A stretch of 5,202 nucleotides of DNA, taken from the NCBI GenBank assembly GCA_030628325.1, contig DAOVRB010000105.1, positions 1 to 5,202 of the forward strand, written 5' to 3'. A program made the translations under genes and the position numbers. Positions 1 to 5,202 of the stretch are shown here, one piece after another (the stretch's first letter is position 1; each line of letters begins with the position of its first letter). Source of the stretch: Methanomicrobiaceae archaeon (GTDB taxonomy: Archaea > Halobacteriota > Methanomicrobia > Methanomicrobiales > Methanomicrobiaceae). Below the pieces are notes generated by a model. It made no database searches and was not told where the DNA came from. It saw only the letters and a program-made list of their open reading frames with translations.

Positions 1-1229
1 AGTGCCCAGAATGTTCCTGCTATTCTCAGTGTGTTCTGTGTTATCGGTTCAGAAAAGTCGCCACCCGGTGGTGACACTGCACCAACTATTGTAACCGAAC
101 CTATCTTTTCACCCGACCCCAGGCAGGTAACTCTTCCAGCCCGTTCATAAAATGCAGCCAGTCGTGAAGCGAGGTATGCAGGATATCCTTCTTCACCGGG
201 CATCTCTTCGAGTCTGCCTGAGACTTCACGCAGTGCCTCTCCCCATCTTGAGGTGGAATCTGCTAAGAGAGCGACATCATACCCCATATCACGGTAGTAC
301 TCAGCAATTGTAATGCCTGTGTATATTGAAGCTTCTCTGGCGGCGACAGGCATATTGCTCGTGTTTGCAATCATAATTGTCCTCTCGATTAAGGGCAGAC
401 CTGTTCTGGGATCTACCAGCTCAGGGAATTCTGTAAGAACGTCTGTCATCTCATTCCCGCGTTCTCCGCATCCTATATACACAACGATCTCGGTATCTGA
501 CCATTTGGCGAGAGTCTGTTCTGATACCGTTTTTCCTGTCCCAAAACCACCGGGGATCATGGCAGTTCCTCCCTTTGTGACCGGAAACATGCTGTCAAAA
601 ACCCGCTGACCTGTCAGCAGAGGCAGCGTTGGATCCAGCTTTTTAGTATATGGTCTGCTCTTTCTTACGGGCCATCTCTGCATCAGCGTAATTTCAGTAT
701 TATCATTCAGAACACAGACCGTCTCTTCCACAGTGAACCCGCCACTTTTAATCTCCCTGATGGTTCCTGAGACGCTGGGTGGAACCATAATCCTGTGCTC
801 AATATTGTACTCTTCTACTGTTCCTATGACATCTCCTTCCTCAACAGTATCTCCCACATTTGTGGTTGCTTTGAAATTCCAGACCTTCTCCCTGTCAAGC
901 CCGGGAATGGATATGCCACGTGAGATGAAACTCCCGCTTTTTTCGACAAGTCCGGGTAATGGTCGCTGGATGCCGTCGTAAATAGAGGCCAGTAACCCGG
1001 GACCCAGTTCAACACTCAGCGGGTTGTCGCTTGCCACCACCTTTTCTCCAATCTTTAAGCCGGAAGTATCCTCGTACACCTGAATTACCGCTTCATCTCC
1101 ATCCAGTCTGATTATTTCGCCATTAAGTTCTTCCTCACCAATTTTGACGACATCATACATTTTCGTCCCTTTCATATTCTCTGCTATTACAACAGGACCC
1201 GAAATTCTTGAAATTAAACCTTCTGACAT
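1..1229 (-). CDS. atpA: A-type ATP synthase catalytic subunit A, 3' end cut by window edge
   Basis: This is the nucleotide-hydrolysing/synthesising subunit of the A1 head (A3B3), facing the cytoplasm. The window holds 409 codons plus two bases; the family is usually about 575-590 residues, so the C-terminal helical domain is missing only because the window ends. Visible in order: N-terminal beta-barrel (about 1-70), the conserved SVELGPGLL stretch (72-80), the non-homologous bulge region typical of A/V-type A subunits (about 110-190), the P-loop GGFGTGKT (227-234, Lys233), GERGNE with the likely catalytic Glu256, Walker B ending at Asp324 followed by STSRW, and SPPGGDFSEP (386-395). The ATG at 1229 lies 5 bp after the atpF stop. 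A GGTGA (1240-1244) inside the atpF end is 10 nt upstream, which supports this start. The P-loop reads GGFGTGKT rather than the GPFGSGKT I know from several archaeal A subunits. Identification is very secure. Confidence 0.97.
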   Translation of the reverse strand, partial: MSEGLISRISGPVVIAENMKGTKMYDVVKIGEEELNGEIIRLDGDEAVIQVYEDTSGLKIGEKVVASDNPLSVELGPGLLASIYDGIQRPLPGLVEKSGSFISRGISIPGLDREKVWNFKATTNVGDTVEEGDVIGTVEEYNIEHRIMVPPSVSGTIREIKSGGFTVEETVCVLNDNTEITLMQRWPVRKSRPYTKKLDPTLPLLTGQRVFDSMFPVTKGGTAMIPGGFGTGKTVSEQTLAKWSDTEIVVYIGCGERGNEMTDVLTEFPELVDPRTGLPLIERTIMIANTSNMPVAAREASIYTGITIAEYYRDMGYDVALLADSTSRWGEALREVSGRLEEMPGEEGYPAYLASRLAAFYERAGRVTCLGSGEKIGSVTIVGAVSPPGGDFSEPITQNTLRIAGTFWA

Positions 1230-1234
1230 ATATA

Positions 1235-1552
1235 TCAACTCACCACAATGTTGTACCCAATCGCTTTCCTGAGCAAGCGTTCGATATAGCTTCTTCTGTC
1301 AACGTCCTTTGAGACCGAAGGTATCGGAACGATAATCGGCCGGTATGTCTTCTCGATTTTCTCCATCAGTTTGTCATCAAGTGACTCCATAAACTCTTCA
1401 TTGACGGCTACGATTCCGGTATCGTCTCTGTATACGAGAGAGGAGATGATCTTCTTTGCCTCCGCCACATCGCAGGCTTCGAGTACCTCCACTCCTGCAA
1501 GCCTGAACCCTGATGCCAGATCCGGATCAGTAACAACGATAAATTTATACAT
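1235..1552 (-). CDS. atpF: A-type ATP synthase subunit F
   Basis: This 105-residue protein has the usual length of the small central-stalk subunit F of A/V-type ATPases. It sits with subunit D in the rotor and is thought to modulate catalysis through its C-terminal helix. The sequence shows the family signature TDPDLASGFRLAGV (8-21), followed by an alternating alpha/beta Rossmann-like region with GIVAVNE (46-52) and PIIVPIPS (72-79), then a charged C-terminal helix (DRRSYIERLLRKAIG). The start overlaps the end of atpC by 8 bp (ATG within GATATATG). A strong GGAGGA lies 8 nt upstream, so translation is probably coupled to atpC. The stop is 5 bp before atpA. No abnormal features were seen. Confidence 0.95.
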   Translation of the reverse strand: MYKFIVVTDPDLASGFRLAGVEVLEACDVAEAKKIISSLVYRDDTGIVAVNEEFMESLDDKLMEKIEKTYRPIIVPIPSVSKDVDRRSYIERLLRKAIGYNIVVS

Positions 1553-2606
1553 ATATCAACTCCTCCGTCAGATCGTCTTCCAGTATACCGGCTGTCTTGC
1601 ACCGGGATATGATCCTGATATTTGTTGTTTCTTTATATTTCGCCCACAAGTACCCGACTGCTATTGCAATGCTCAGTGGATCCCCGTGGAATGCACCGAT
1701 GCCTTTTTTTATCAGATATGTGTCAAGTTCTCTCTCATAAACAGAAATTTTTCCTGCCGCCAGTTGTTCATCAGGGATCTCAGCAAGGAAAGAATAGGGT
1801 GTTTTATCCAGTTGCCTGACCGCTTCTCTGGTGGTCCTTGTCCGGAGTAACGGTGCCAGTATGTCGATGTTTAACGCTTTTCCACCTCCAATAAGGATAT
1901 TTTCGGTGTCATCAATTACAATGCTGTCACGCACCAGCTGCAGGATAGTTTTGATATTTATCACATCAATTTCAGTGGTGATCATATCCCTGACGATCTT
2001 TGCGTCATATGAATTCCCTGTCACTATACTCAGGGCATTTTCATAATAATATTTATCGAGAGCAAATTCAAGTATCCAGAGGTCCCTTTTCTCATTGTAT
2101 TCCTTAAATTTCTGAGTTAAGGGTTTTGAATAGTCAATATTCCAGGTTGCAAGCAGGTCAATTACATCTTTGACATCCGGCTGCCTGATCAACTCAATGA
2201 GCGTCACTTCATCAAGTTCTCCTGCCGGTATGAGACATTCCAGAATTTCATCAGACGGAGCATGGATGTTTTTCCCTCTCAGGATTGTCTTAATGTTCTG
2301 GATATCCCATTTAGCGAGTAAGGTTTTTATGTACTTCTCAAAGTTTTCCCCTTCCACCATCCGCAACATCAACTGGTATGTTTCTGCCAGATTTTTTCTG
2401 AGGGCTTCTTCAATACATTGTACACCTGAATATGACAGGCTGGCCTTTTCGATATACTCTTTATATGGCGTATCTTCCAGTCCGGCAATGAGGGCATCTA
2501 TATCAGGTCTGGCTATTAATTTTTCTATCTCTTTGCGGTCAAGCAACCGGCTTTTCATGCCTCTCAGTCTCGCATTTACATACCCGATATCCACATTAAT
2601 CACCAT
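1545..2606 (-). CDS. atpC: A-type ATP synthase subunit C (V-type d homologue)
   Basis: A 353-residue, largely helical protein, the normal size for archaeal subunit C (homologous to V-ATPase subunit d and Thermus subunit C). It forms the funnel that connects the central D/F shaft to the proteolipid ring. Support: GYVNARLRGMKSRLL near the N-terminus (8-22), a middle GGGKALNIDILAPLL segment before a second helical repeat, and the conserved C-terminal block starting PLSIAIAVGYLWAKY and running through NIRIISR (about 310-335). The ATG at 2606 overlaps the atpE reading frame by 11 bp, so translation is likely coupled. The start is not fully settled: GTG at 2603, or GTG at 2594 preceded by GGTGA (2600-2604) at a 5-nt spacing, would shorten the protein by one or four residues. 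It then overlaps atpF by 8 bp. Confidence 0.95.
   Translation of the reverse strand: MVINVDIGYVNARLRGMKSRLLDRKEIEKLIARPDIDALIAGLEDTPYKEYIEKASLSYSGVQCIEEALRKNLAETYQLMLRMVEGENFEKYIKTLLAKWDIQNIKTILRGKNIHAPSDEILECLIPAGELDEVTLIELIRQPDVKDVIDLLATWNIDYSKPLTQKFKEYNEKRDLWILEFALDKYYYENALSIVTGNSYDAKIVRDMITTEIDVINIKTILQLVRDSIVIDDTENILIGGGKALNIDILAPLLRTRTTREAVRQLDKTPYSFLAEIPDEQLAAGKISVYERELDTYLIKKGIGAFHGDPLSIAIAVGYLWAKYKETTNIRIISRCKTAGILEDDLTEELIYV
1561..1566 (-). promoter_or_regulatory. Ribosome binding site of atpF
   Basis: GGAGGA within the last codons of atpC, 8 nt before the atpF ATG at 1552. It indicates that atpF has its own strong initiation site despite overlapping atpC. Confidence 0.75.
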
Positions 2607-3180
2607 ACAGGGTTGAAAAAATCTCTAATTTGATAACTTCCCTGGCATTATCCAGCCTGGATTCAATTGTATTAAACACAATGATTTTTCCATCCGCTGT
2701 ACTGATATTGAGTCCTCCTTCGCAGTCTAAATCGGATATGATTTCGCAATTACCTGGCAGTCCGGCTGAAATTTCCCTACACAGCTCTTTATCCCTCTTA
2801 TCTATATGCAGTTTTGGCTGGTCCTCTTTTAAATCGTGGAATGCTTCATGTACCAGTTTATTGAAGAGGGCGCTATAACCGTCCGTATCCCGTATCTCTG
2901 CAAGATCTTTTTGAGCTTCAAGGAAGGCTGTCTGAAAAATCTTACGTTTTTCGCTGATTATCCTGATCTTATTTTCAGCTCTGGCATCGTAGAGTAATTT
3001 TATCCTCTCAATCTCAAGCAGTTTTTTAATATTTTCCTGATGCTGCTCTTTTACCATAGCGACCTTTTCTTCAGCCTCTTCTCTGATTTCCAGAACAGTT
3101 TTGTCTGTTTTTTCAGTTACTTTCCTGATCTCTTCTTCAGAGCACTCCTCAACTTCTTTTATTAATGTCTCGTAAGCCAT
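2596..3180 (-). CDS. atpE: A-type ATP synthase subunit E (peripheral stalk)
   Basis: This subunit pairs with subunit H to form the peripheral stalks that hold the A3B3 head against rotation. The predicted protein is 194 residues, usual for the family. Residues about 5-100 are a long charged helix rich in Glu and Lys (EEIRKVTEK, EEAEEKVAMVKEQ), the expected coiled coil. The C-terminal head carries the family block GGLNISTADGKIIVFNTIES (155-174), followed by RL and ending LEIFSTLYGD. I chose ATG at 3180 because an AGGTGA (3189-3194) lies 8 nt upstream. The frame can also be opened at GTG 3192, adding MIKQ, but that GTG lies within the ribosome binding site itself. A 147-bp structured gap separates it from atpK; its end overlaps atpC by 11 bp. 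Confidence 0.94.
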   Translation of the reverse strand: MAYETLIKEVEECSEEEIRKVTEKTDKTVLEIREEAEEKVAMVKEQHQENIKKLLEIERIKLLYDARAENKIRIISEKRKIFQTAFLEAQKDLAEIRDTDGYSALFNKLVHEAFHDLKEDQPKLHIDKRDKELCREISAGLPGNCEIISDLDCEGGLNISTADGKIIVFNTIESRLDNAREVIKLEIFSTLYGD

Positions 3181-3184
3181 TTGT

Positions 3185-3214
3185 TTAATCACCTGCCCCG
3201 GGGGCGGTTGTCAT
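3185..3214 (-). CDS. Possible 9-residue upstream ORF before atpE, speculative
   Basis: ATG at 3214 opens MTTAPGAGD and stops with TAA at 3185-3187, four bases before the atpE ATG at 3180. It contains the atpE ribosome binding site and a CCCCGGGG palindrome (3196-3203). If translated, terminating ribosomes would be positioned to restart on atpE. Such a tiny frame may equally be chance. Confidence 0.12.
   Translation of the reverse strand: MTTAPGAGD
3189..3194 (-). promoter_or_regulatory. Ribosome binding site of atpE
   Basis: AGGTGA, 8 nt before the ATG at 3180, a near-ideal archaeal Shine-Dalgarno. It decides the start in favour of ATG 3180 over GTG 3192, which lies within the motif. Confidence 0.75.
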
Positions 3215-3232
3215 GCTTCCCTGTACAGCTGG

Positions 3233-3248
3233 CTCCTGTTCTCCTGTA
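3233..3248 (-). repeat. Short tandem repeat before atpE
   Basis: Two adjacent 8-bp units, CTCCTGTT and CTCCTGTA on the plus strand, which read ACAGGAG-type words on the minus strand. Each contains a ribosome-binding-like AGGAG, but neither is placed near a usable start of length. It may be a leftover of local duplication. Confidence 0.35.
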
Positions 3249-3266
3249 AACCTGAGAAATTTATTC

Positions 3267-3290
3267 GACCTGAAATTAATCTTTCAGGTC
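3267..3290 (-). promoter_or_regulatory. Perfect 9-bp hairpin downstream of atpK
   Basis: GACCTGAAA (3267-3275) and TTTCAGGTC (3282-3290) form a perfect 9-bp inverted repeat with a 6-nt loop, 37 nt after the atpK stop. In the minus-strand transcript it would sit between atpK and atpE. It is followed by GAATAAATTTC, without a clean U tract, so I read it as an mRNA-stabilising or processing structure, or a weak attenuator, that would leave more atpK than atpE-to-G message. A protein-binding palindrome is the alternative. Confidence 0.55.
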
Positions 3291-3327
3291 AGGAAGAAGT
3301 CAGAATCTAATATCTCTGTGGGTCTGA

Positions 3328-3546
3328 TTACTTGACCATCAATATTATCATTGCTGCTATCACAAAACCCAAAATGACCATGGTCTCCGGAAGTGCCTCT
3401 AAAATTATTATAGAACCAGCTAATTCCGGCTTTTCTGCTATTGCCCCTGCTCCTGCTGAGCCTATCCGTGATTGTGCCCAGGCAGTTCCAATTGCGCCAA
3501 AGCCAAAAGCCAGTGCCGCACCCATCGCGATCTCCAGTGAACTCAT
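3328..3546 (-). CDS. atpK: A-type ATP synthase proteolipid subunit c (K)
   Basis: A 72-residue, two-helix hairpin that oligomerises into the membrane rotor ring. Helix 1 (about 5-34) is Gly/Ala rich (GAALAFGFGAIGTAWAQ); the polar loop is AEKPEL (37-42); helix 2 (about 43-70) carries PETMVILGF with Glu54 as the ion-binding carboxylate. Gln25 in helix 1 and Thr55 next to the Glu are polar residues of the kind seen in Na+-binding c subunits, but the Tyr often found four residues further on is Leu59. The ATG at 3546 is preferred because GGAGA (3554-3558) lies 7 nt upstream and the length then matches single-hairpin c subunits. An upstream in-frame ATG at 3624 would add 26 polar, non-conserved residues that span a TATA-like box. 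Noncoding gaps on both sides suggest separate expression. Confidence 0.95.
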   Translation of the reverse strand: MSSLEIAMGAALAFGFGAIGTAWAQSRIGSAGAGAIAEKPELAGSIIILEALPETMVILGFVIAAMIILMVK

Positions 3547-3553
3547 CTTCAAA

Positions 3554-3558
3554 TCTCC
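3554..3558 (-). promoter_or_regulatory. Ribosome binding site of atpK
   Basis: GGAGA, 7 nt before the ATG at 3546. It supports this start over the in-frame ATG at 3624. Confidence 0.7.
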
Positions 3559-3577
3559 AAATAGGTTCTCTACTTTG

Positions 3578-3586
3578 TATATTAAA
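3578..3586 (-). promoter_or_regulatory. Candidate archaeal TATA box for atpK
   Basis: On the minus strand the sequence reads ACAAATTTAATATACAAAG, with TTTAATATA resembling the archaeal TATA box and the preceding A-rich ACAAA resembling a BRE. Initiation about 25 nt downstream would fall near 3553-3558, giving a leader of only about 10 nt that begins at or near the ribosome binding site. This is pattern evidence only; A/T-rich noncoding DNA gives such matches by chance. Confidence 0.4.
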
Positions 3587-3646
3587 TTTGTTGTTCCGGC
3601 ACGGAAATCAGACGTGTGAGTCATCTGATATTTGTGAGCACTCTGG

Positions 3647-3689
3647 AAAAAACCTGAAATACCGGTTTAATTTAAAAACGTGATAAAAA
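3647..3689 (-). terminator. Cluster of oligo-T tracts, candidate archaeal terminator after atpI
   Basis: Minus-strand RNA would carry U5 (3685-3689), U5 (3674-3678) and U6 (3647-3652) within 43 nt, 340 nt after the atpI stop and before the atpK TATA-like box. Archaeal RNA polymerase terminates intrinsically at oligo-T stretches without needing a hairpin. The tracts are short, so only partial termination may be expected. Confidence 0.35.
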
Positions 3690-3815
3690 TTTCTGTTGCG
3701 CGTTAGATTGCTCAAAAACAGTTTCTTGAACCGGAGTGCGTGTGATTTTTTCGGGCAGCAATCCTGCATCTGCAGAAGTCACTGCTGCCTGAGATGAACA
3801 GTATTCACCCCTCAT
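3672..3815 (-). CDS. Possible 47-codon ORF, function unknown, doubtful
   Basis: An ATG at 3815 opens a 47-residue frame (begins MRGEYCSSQAAV, ends QQKFLSRF, TAA). GGAGG is present but only 2 nt from the ATG, too close for a normal ribosome binding site. The protein is polar, with no membrane segment or motif I recognise. A TATA-like CATAAATAA (3872-3880) is placed so that a transcript would start about 35 nt before the ATG. The ORF contains the composite hairpin at 3754-3789, so the same DNA may instead form a structured RNA or be plain spacer. A frame of this length can arise by chance. Confidence 0.15.
   Translation of the reverse strand: MRGEYCSSQAAVTSADAGLLPEKITRTPVQETVFEQSNAQQKFLSRF
3754..3789 (-). 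repeat. Composite hairpin in the atpI-atpK gap
   Basis: A perfect 7-bp inverted repeat, GGCAGCA (3754-3760) and TGCTGCC (3783-3789), encloses a second small one, CTGC (3764-3767) and GCAG (3772-3775), with a 4-nt loop. In minus-strand RNA this would form a two-tier stem-loop. It is not followed by a U tract, so it does not look like a bacterial-type terminator. It could be a processing site, an RNA domain, or chance. Confidence 0.4.
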
Positions 3816-3871
3816 GCCCTCCGCGCAACCGGTAAAAATGTTTTGTTATCGTCTGTTTTGGTTGCGATATC

Positions 3872-3880
3872 TTATTTATG
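3872..3880 (-). promoter_or_regulatory. Weak TATA-like box inside the gap
   Basis: CATAAATAA on the minus strand resembles an archaeal TATA element; initiation would fall near 3850. No strong BRE is visible. It matters only if the gap encodes a small RNA or the 47-codon ORF. Confidence 0.2.
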
Positions 3881-4029
3881 GGCAGGAACAGAGGCAGTTA
3901 CACGAATGAGTTTAGGTAGCTCATAAGGGCAATCAGTTATACTTTGGTGACAACTAAACGCAAAATGTGGGTATTTTTGATTATAAGTGCCCTCATTGTC
4001 TACAGAAAACGGTTCATGGAAGAGATTTA

Positions 4030-5202
4030 TCACTCATTTTTTTTAAACGGGGTGTACATCCTGCCCCCCCCTTCATAAAATTTGGAGTAGCATTCCACGA
4101 GATGTAACCGTATGGTGTGCAGTGACGGGCTGAACATTGCCAGTATGATATTTAATGTATGGAGCAGGACTGCAACTATAACCCCTATCACAGCCACCCC
4201 GATCGCAGCACCCAGTTCATTCGCTACTATTGCTAAAATTACGGAGGCCATGCCGATCGCCATGAGTCTGGCGTATGAGAGGATATTTCCCACAGTACCC
4301 ATGATCTCAATTGTTCCCAGAGCTCCCCCTCCATAGATGATTAAGGGGAGTGCAATTATTGCCAGAGCAATTCCCGGTGACAACATATAATCGGGCAGTA
4401 CACCGGCAGCAGACACGAGAATGATTATCAGGCCTGTTACCATCACAAGTAATCCTGTTTTCTCGATCGCATGTTTTATCTTCTTATTTGACAGTGCATT
4501 GATGATTCCCAGAATAAGACCTAAAAAGACATGTACTACTCCTATGCTGAATGCTACTATGAGCATCGGGATCATTGCCTCAATTCTGTTCCACGTAATG
4601 CCGAGGAAGTGAATCGGGTGGAGCCAGCCCATCATCTCCCCGAAATTCCCGAAGAATTCGCCATAAAAATACCCAAAGACGATGGTTGGTATTGCAGCGA
4701 TCATCAGGATACTCATTATTGACTGGAGCCAGTCATATTGAGTGAATTTTCTCTTCATTGCCCATGCAAAGAGAAAAATTACGATGCCATATCCTATATC
4801 CCCTACCATGAGTCCAAAGAATAATGGAAAAAAGAATGCTATCACGGGGGTGGGTTCGATATCTGTATATTTTGGCGGGCTAATCAGCTGCATTAAAAAT
4901 TCAAATGGCTGTGCGACTTTTGGGTTGTCGTACAATGCCGGGGCCTCATCTAAATCATCCTGGCTTAGTTGAAGCTCGTTTACAACAACTTTGGTTCCGA
5001 ATTGTTTGGATATTACGTCTTCTGTTTTTTTCAGATCTCCCTCAGGGATCCATCCCATGATCACGAAAGTATATGCACTCTGCCCAAACTGATTGAATGC
5101 GCTGATCTCTTTGGATTTATCTCCAAGGATCCTCCGGAGTACTGATAATTCCTGATACCAGTCCCCGGAAAGTCTGTTCATATCTTTATCTATTGTTTTT
5201 AA
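4030..5202 (-). CDS. atpI: A-type ATP synthase subunit I (a subunit), 5' end cut by window edge
   Basis: This is the stator membrane subunit that carries the ion half-channels next to the proteolipid ring. The frame stays open to the window edge through seven codons upstream of the ATG at 5181, so that ATG is internal. Family members are about 640-680 residues; roughly the last 390 are visible. Counting from that ATG: the end of the cytoplasmic domain with GWIPEGDL (43-50), the linker PPKYTDIEPTP, the FFFPLFFGLMVGDIGYG motif (116-132), and then about seven hydrophobic segments to residue 350. The essential half-channel arginine is in SYARLMAIG (Arg305), and the second conserved one is in HTIRLHLVE (Arg358), equivalent to yeast Vph1 R735 and R799. 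The gene ends MYTPFKKNE with TGA at 4030-4032. Near the end it contains a G8 run and an A8 run. The expected upstream partner, atpH, is outside the window. Confidence 0.96.
   Translation of the reverse strand, partial: LKTIDKDMNRLSGDWYQELSVLRRILGDKSKEISAFNQFGQSAYTFVIMGWIPEGDLKKTEDVISKQFGTKVVVNELQLSQDDLDEAPALYDNPKVAQPFEFLMQLISPPKYTDIEPTPVIAFFFPLFFGLMVGDIGYGIVIFLFAWAMKRKFTQYDWLQSIMSILMIAAIPTIVFGYFYGEFFGNFGEMMGWLHPIHFLGITWNRIEAMIPMLIVAFSIGVVHVFLGLILGIINALSNKKIKHAIEKTGLLVMVTGLIIILVSAAGVLPDYMLSPGIALAIIALPLIIYGGGALGTIEIMGTVGNILSYARLMAIGMASVILAIVANELGAAIGVAVIGVIVAVLLHTLNIILAMFSPSLHTIRLHLVECYSKFYEGGGRMYTPFKKNE

Larger units (their letters stand above)
3547..4029. other. 483-bp gap between atpI and atpK
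   Basis: No convincing protein or RNA gene is present on either strand here. It breaks an operon that is otherwise tightly packed downstream. On the minus strand it contains, in transcription order, a TATA-like CATAAATAA (3872-3880), a possible 47-codon ORF (3672-3815), a composite hairpin (3754-3789), oligo-T tracts (3685-3689, 3674-3678, 3647-3652), and a TATA-like box and ribosome binding site directly before atpK. The simplest reading is a terminator-plus-promoter region that separates atpK expression from atpI. No tRNA, CRISPR or transposon traces were seen. Confidence 0.7.

Noticed and set aside
313..981. Plus-strand ORFs of 98 and 82 codons
   Set aside because: They lie antisense within atpA, whose catalytic motifs are intact; no motif supports them.
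1371..1850. 159-codon plus-strand ORF
   Set aside because: It is antisense to atpF and atpC, which have clear family motifs; it has a low-complexity shadow composition and no recognisable domain.
2170..2616. 148-codon plus-strand ORF
   Set aside because: Antisense shadow of atpC, with Ser-rich translation typical of reversed coding sequence.
3195..3205. GC-rich GCCCC/GGGGC palindrome before atpE as a terminator or hairpin
   Set aside because: It has no loop to fold into a stable hairpin and no following T tract; it is only a short palindrome within the tiny upstream frame.
3547..3624. N-terminal extension of atpK from ATG 3624 (26 extra residues, MTHTSDFRAG...)
   Set aside because: The extension is polar and unlike any c subunit, spans a TATA-like box, and ATG 3546 has a well-spaced GGAGA and gives the family length.
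3332..3683. Two overlapping plus-strand ORFs opposite atpK
   Set aside because: They are reverse-strand readings of the Gly/Ala-rich proteolipid and its leader; they have no family features.
3715..3740. GGTTCAAG on the minus strand resembling a tRNA T-loop
   Set aside because: The flanking bases do not form a T-stem and no acceptor or anticodon stem is visible around it.
4037..4044. T8 run on the plus strand as a terminator
   Set aside because: No plus-strand gene precedes it; on the coding strand it is a lysine/asparagine run at the end of atpI.

Overview
The window is the upstream-middle part of an archaeal A-type (A1Ao) ATP synthase operon, transcribed entirely on the minus strand. Reading in the direction of transcription (right to left), the genes are atpI (membrane subunit a/I, cut by the right edge), atpK (proteolipid c), atpE and atpC (stalk subunits), atpF (central stalk) and atpA (catalytic subunit, cut by the left edge). 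The I-K-E-C-F-A order matches the part of the H-I-K-E-C-F-A-B-D-G order known from methanogenic Euryarchaeota such as Methanosarcina. The atpA protein resembles methanogen A subunits. TATA-like boxes, oligo-T tracts and GGTGA/GGAG ribosome binding sites also fit a methanogen or a methanogen-related (ANME-like) lineage. I cannot name the species.

Layout: 4030-5202 atpI (C-terminal 390 codons); 3547-4029 a 483-bp gap without a convincing gene; 3328-3546 atpK; 3181-3327 a shorter structured gap; 2596-3180 atpE; 1545-2606 atpC; 1235-1552 atpF; 1-1229 atpA (N-terminal 409 codons). From atpE to atpA the genes are translationally packed: E/C overlap by 11 bp, C/F overlap by 8 bp, and F/A are 5 bp apart. 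By contrast atpK is isolated by gaps on both sides.

Together the genes build the enzyme that couples ion flow through the I/K membrane motor to ATP synthesis on the A3B3 head. E links head to membrane as peripheral stalk; C and F form part of the central shaft. The proteolipid is needed in many more copies than the others.

There is no sign of a new defence or mobile system. The unusual part is the noncoding DNA around atpK. It holds a TATA-like box and ribosome binding site just before atpK, oligo-T tracts that could end transcription from atpI, a 9-bp perfect hairpin after atpK, a second composite hairpin in the upstream gap, and a short ATTTCAGGT-type word repeated on both sides of atpK. 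My inference is that atpK is expressed separately, or its mRNA segment processed separately, to set c-subunit stoichiometry. An unproven alternative is a small RNA or 47-codon ORF in the 483-bp gap.
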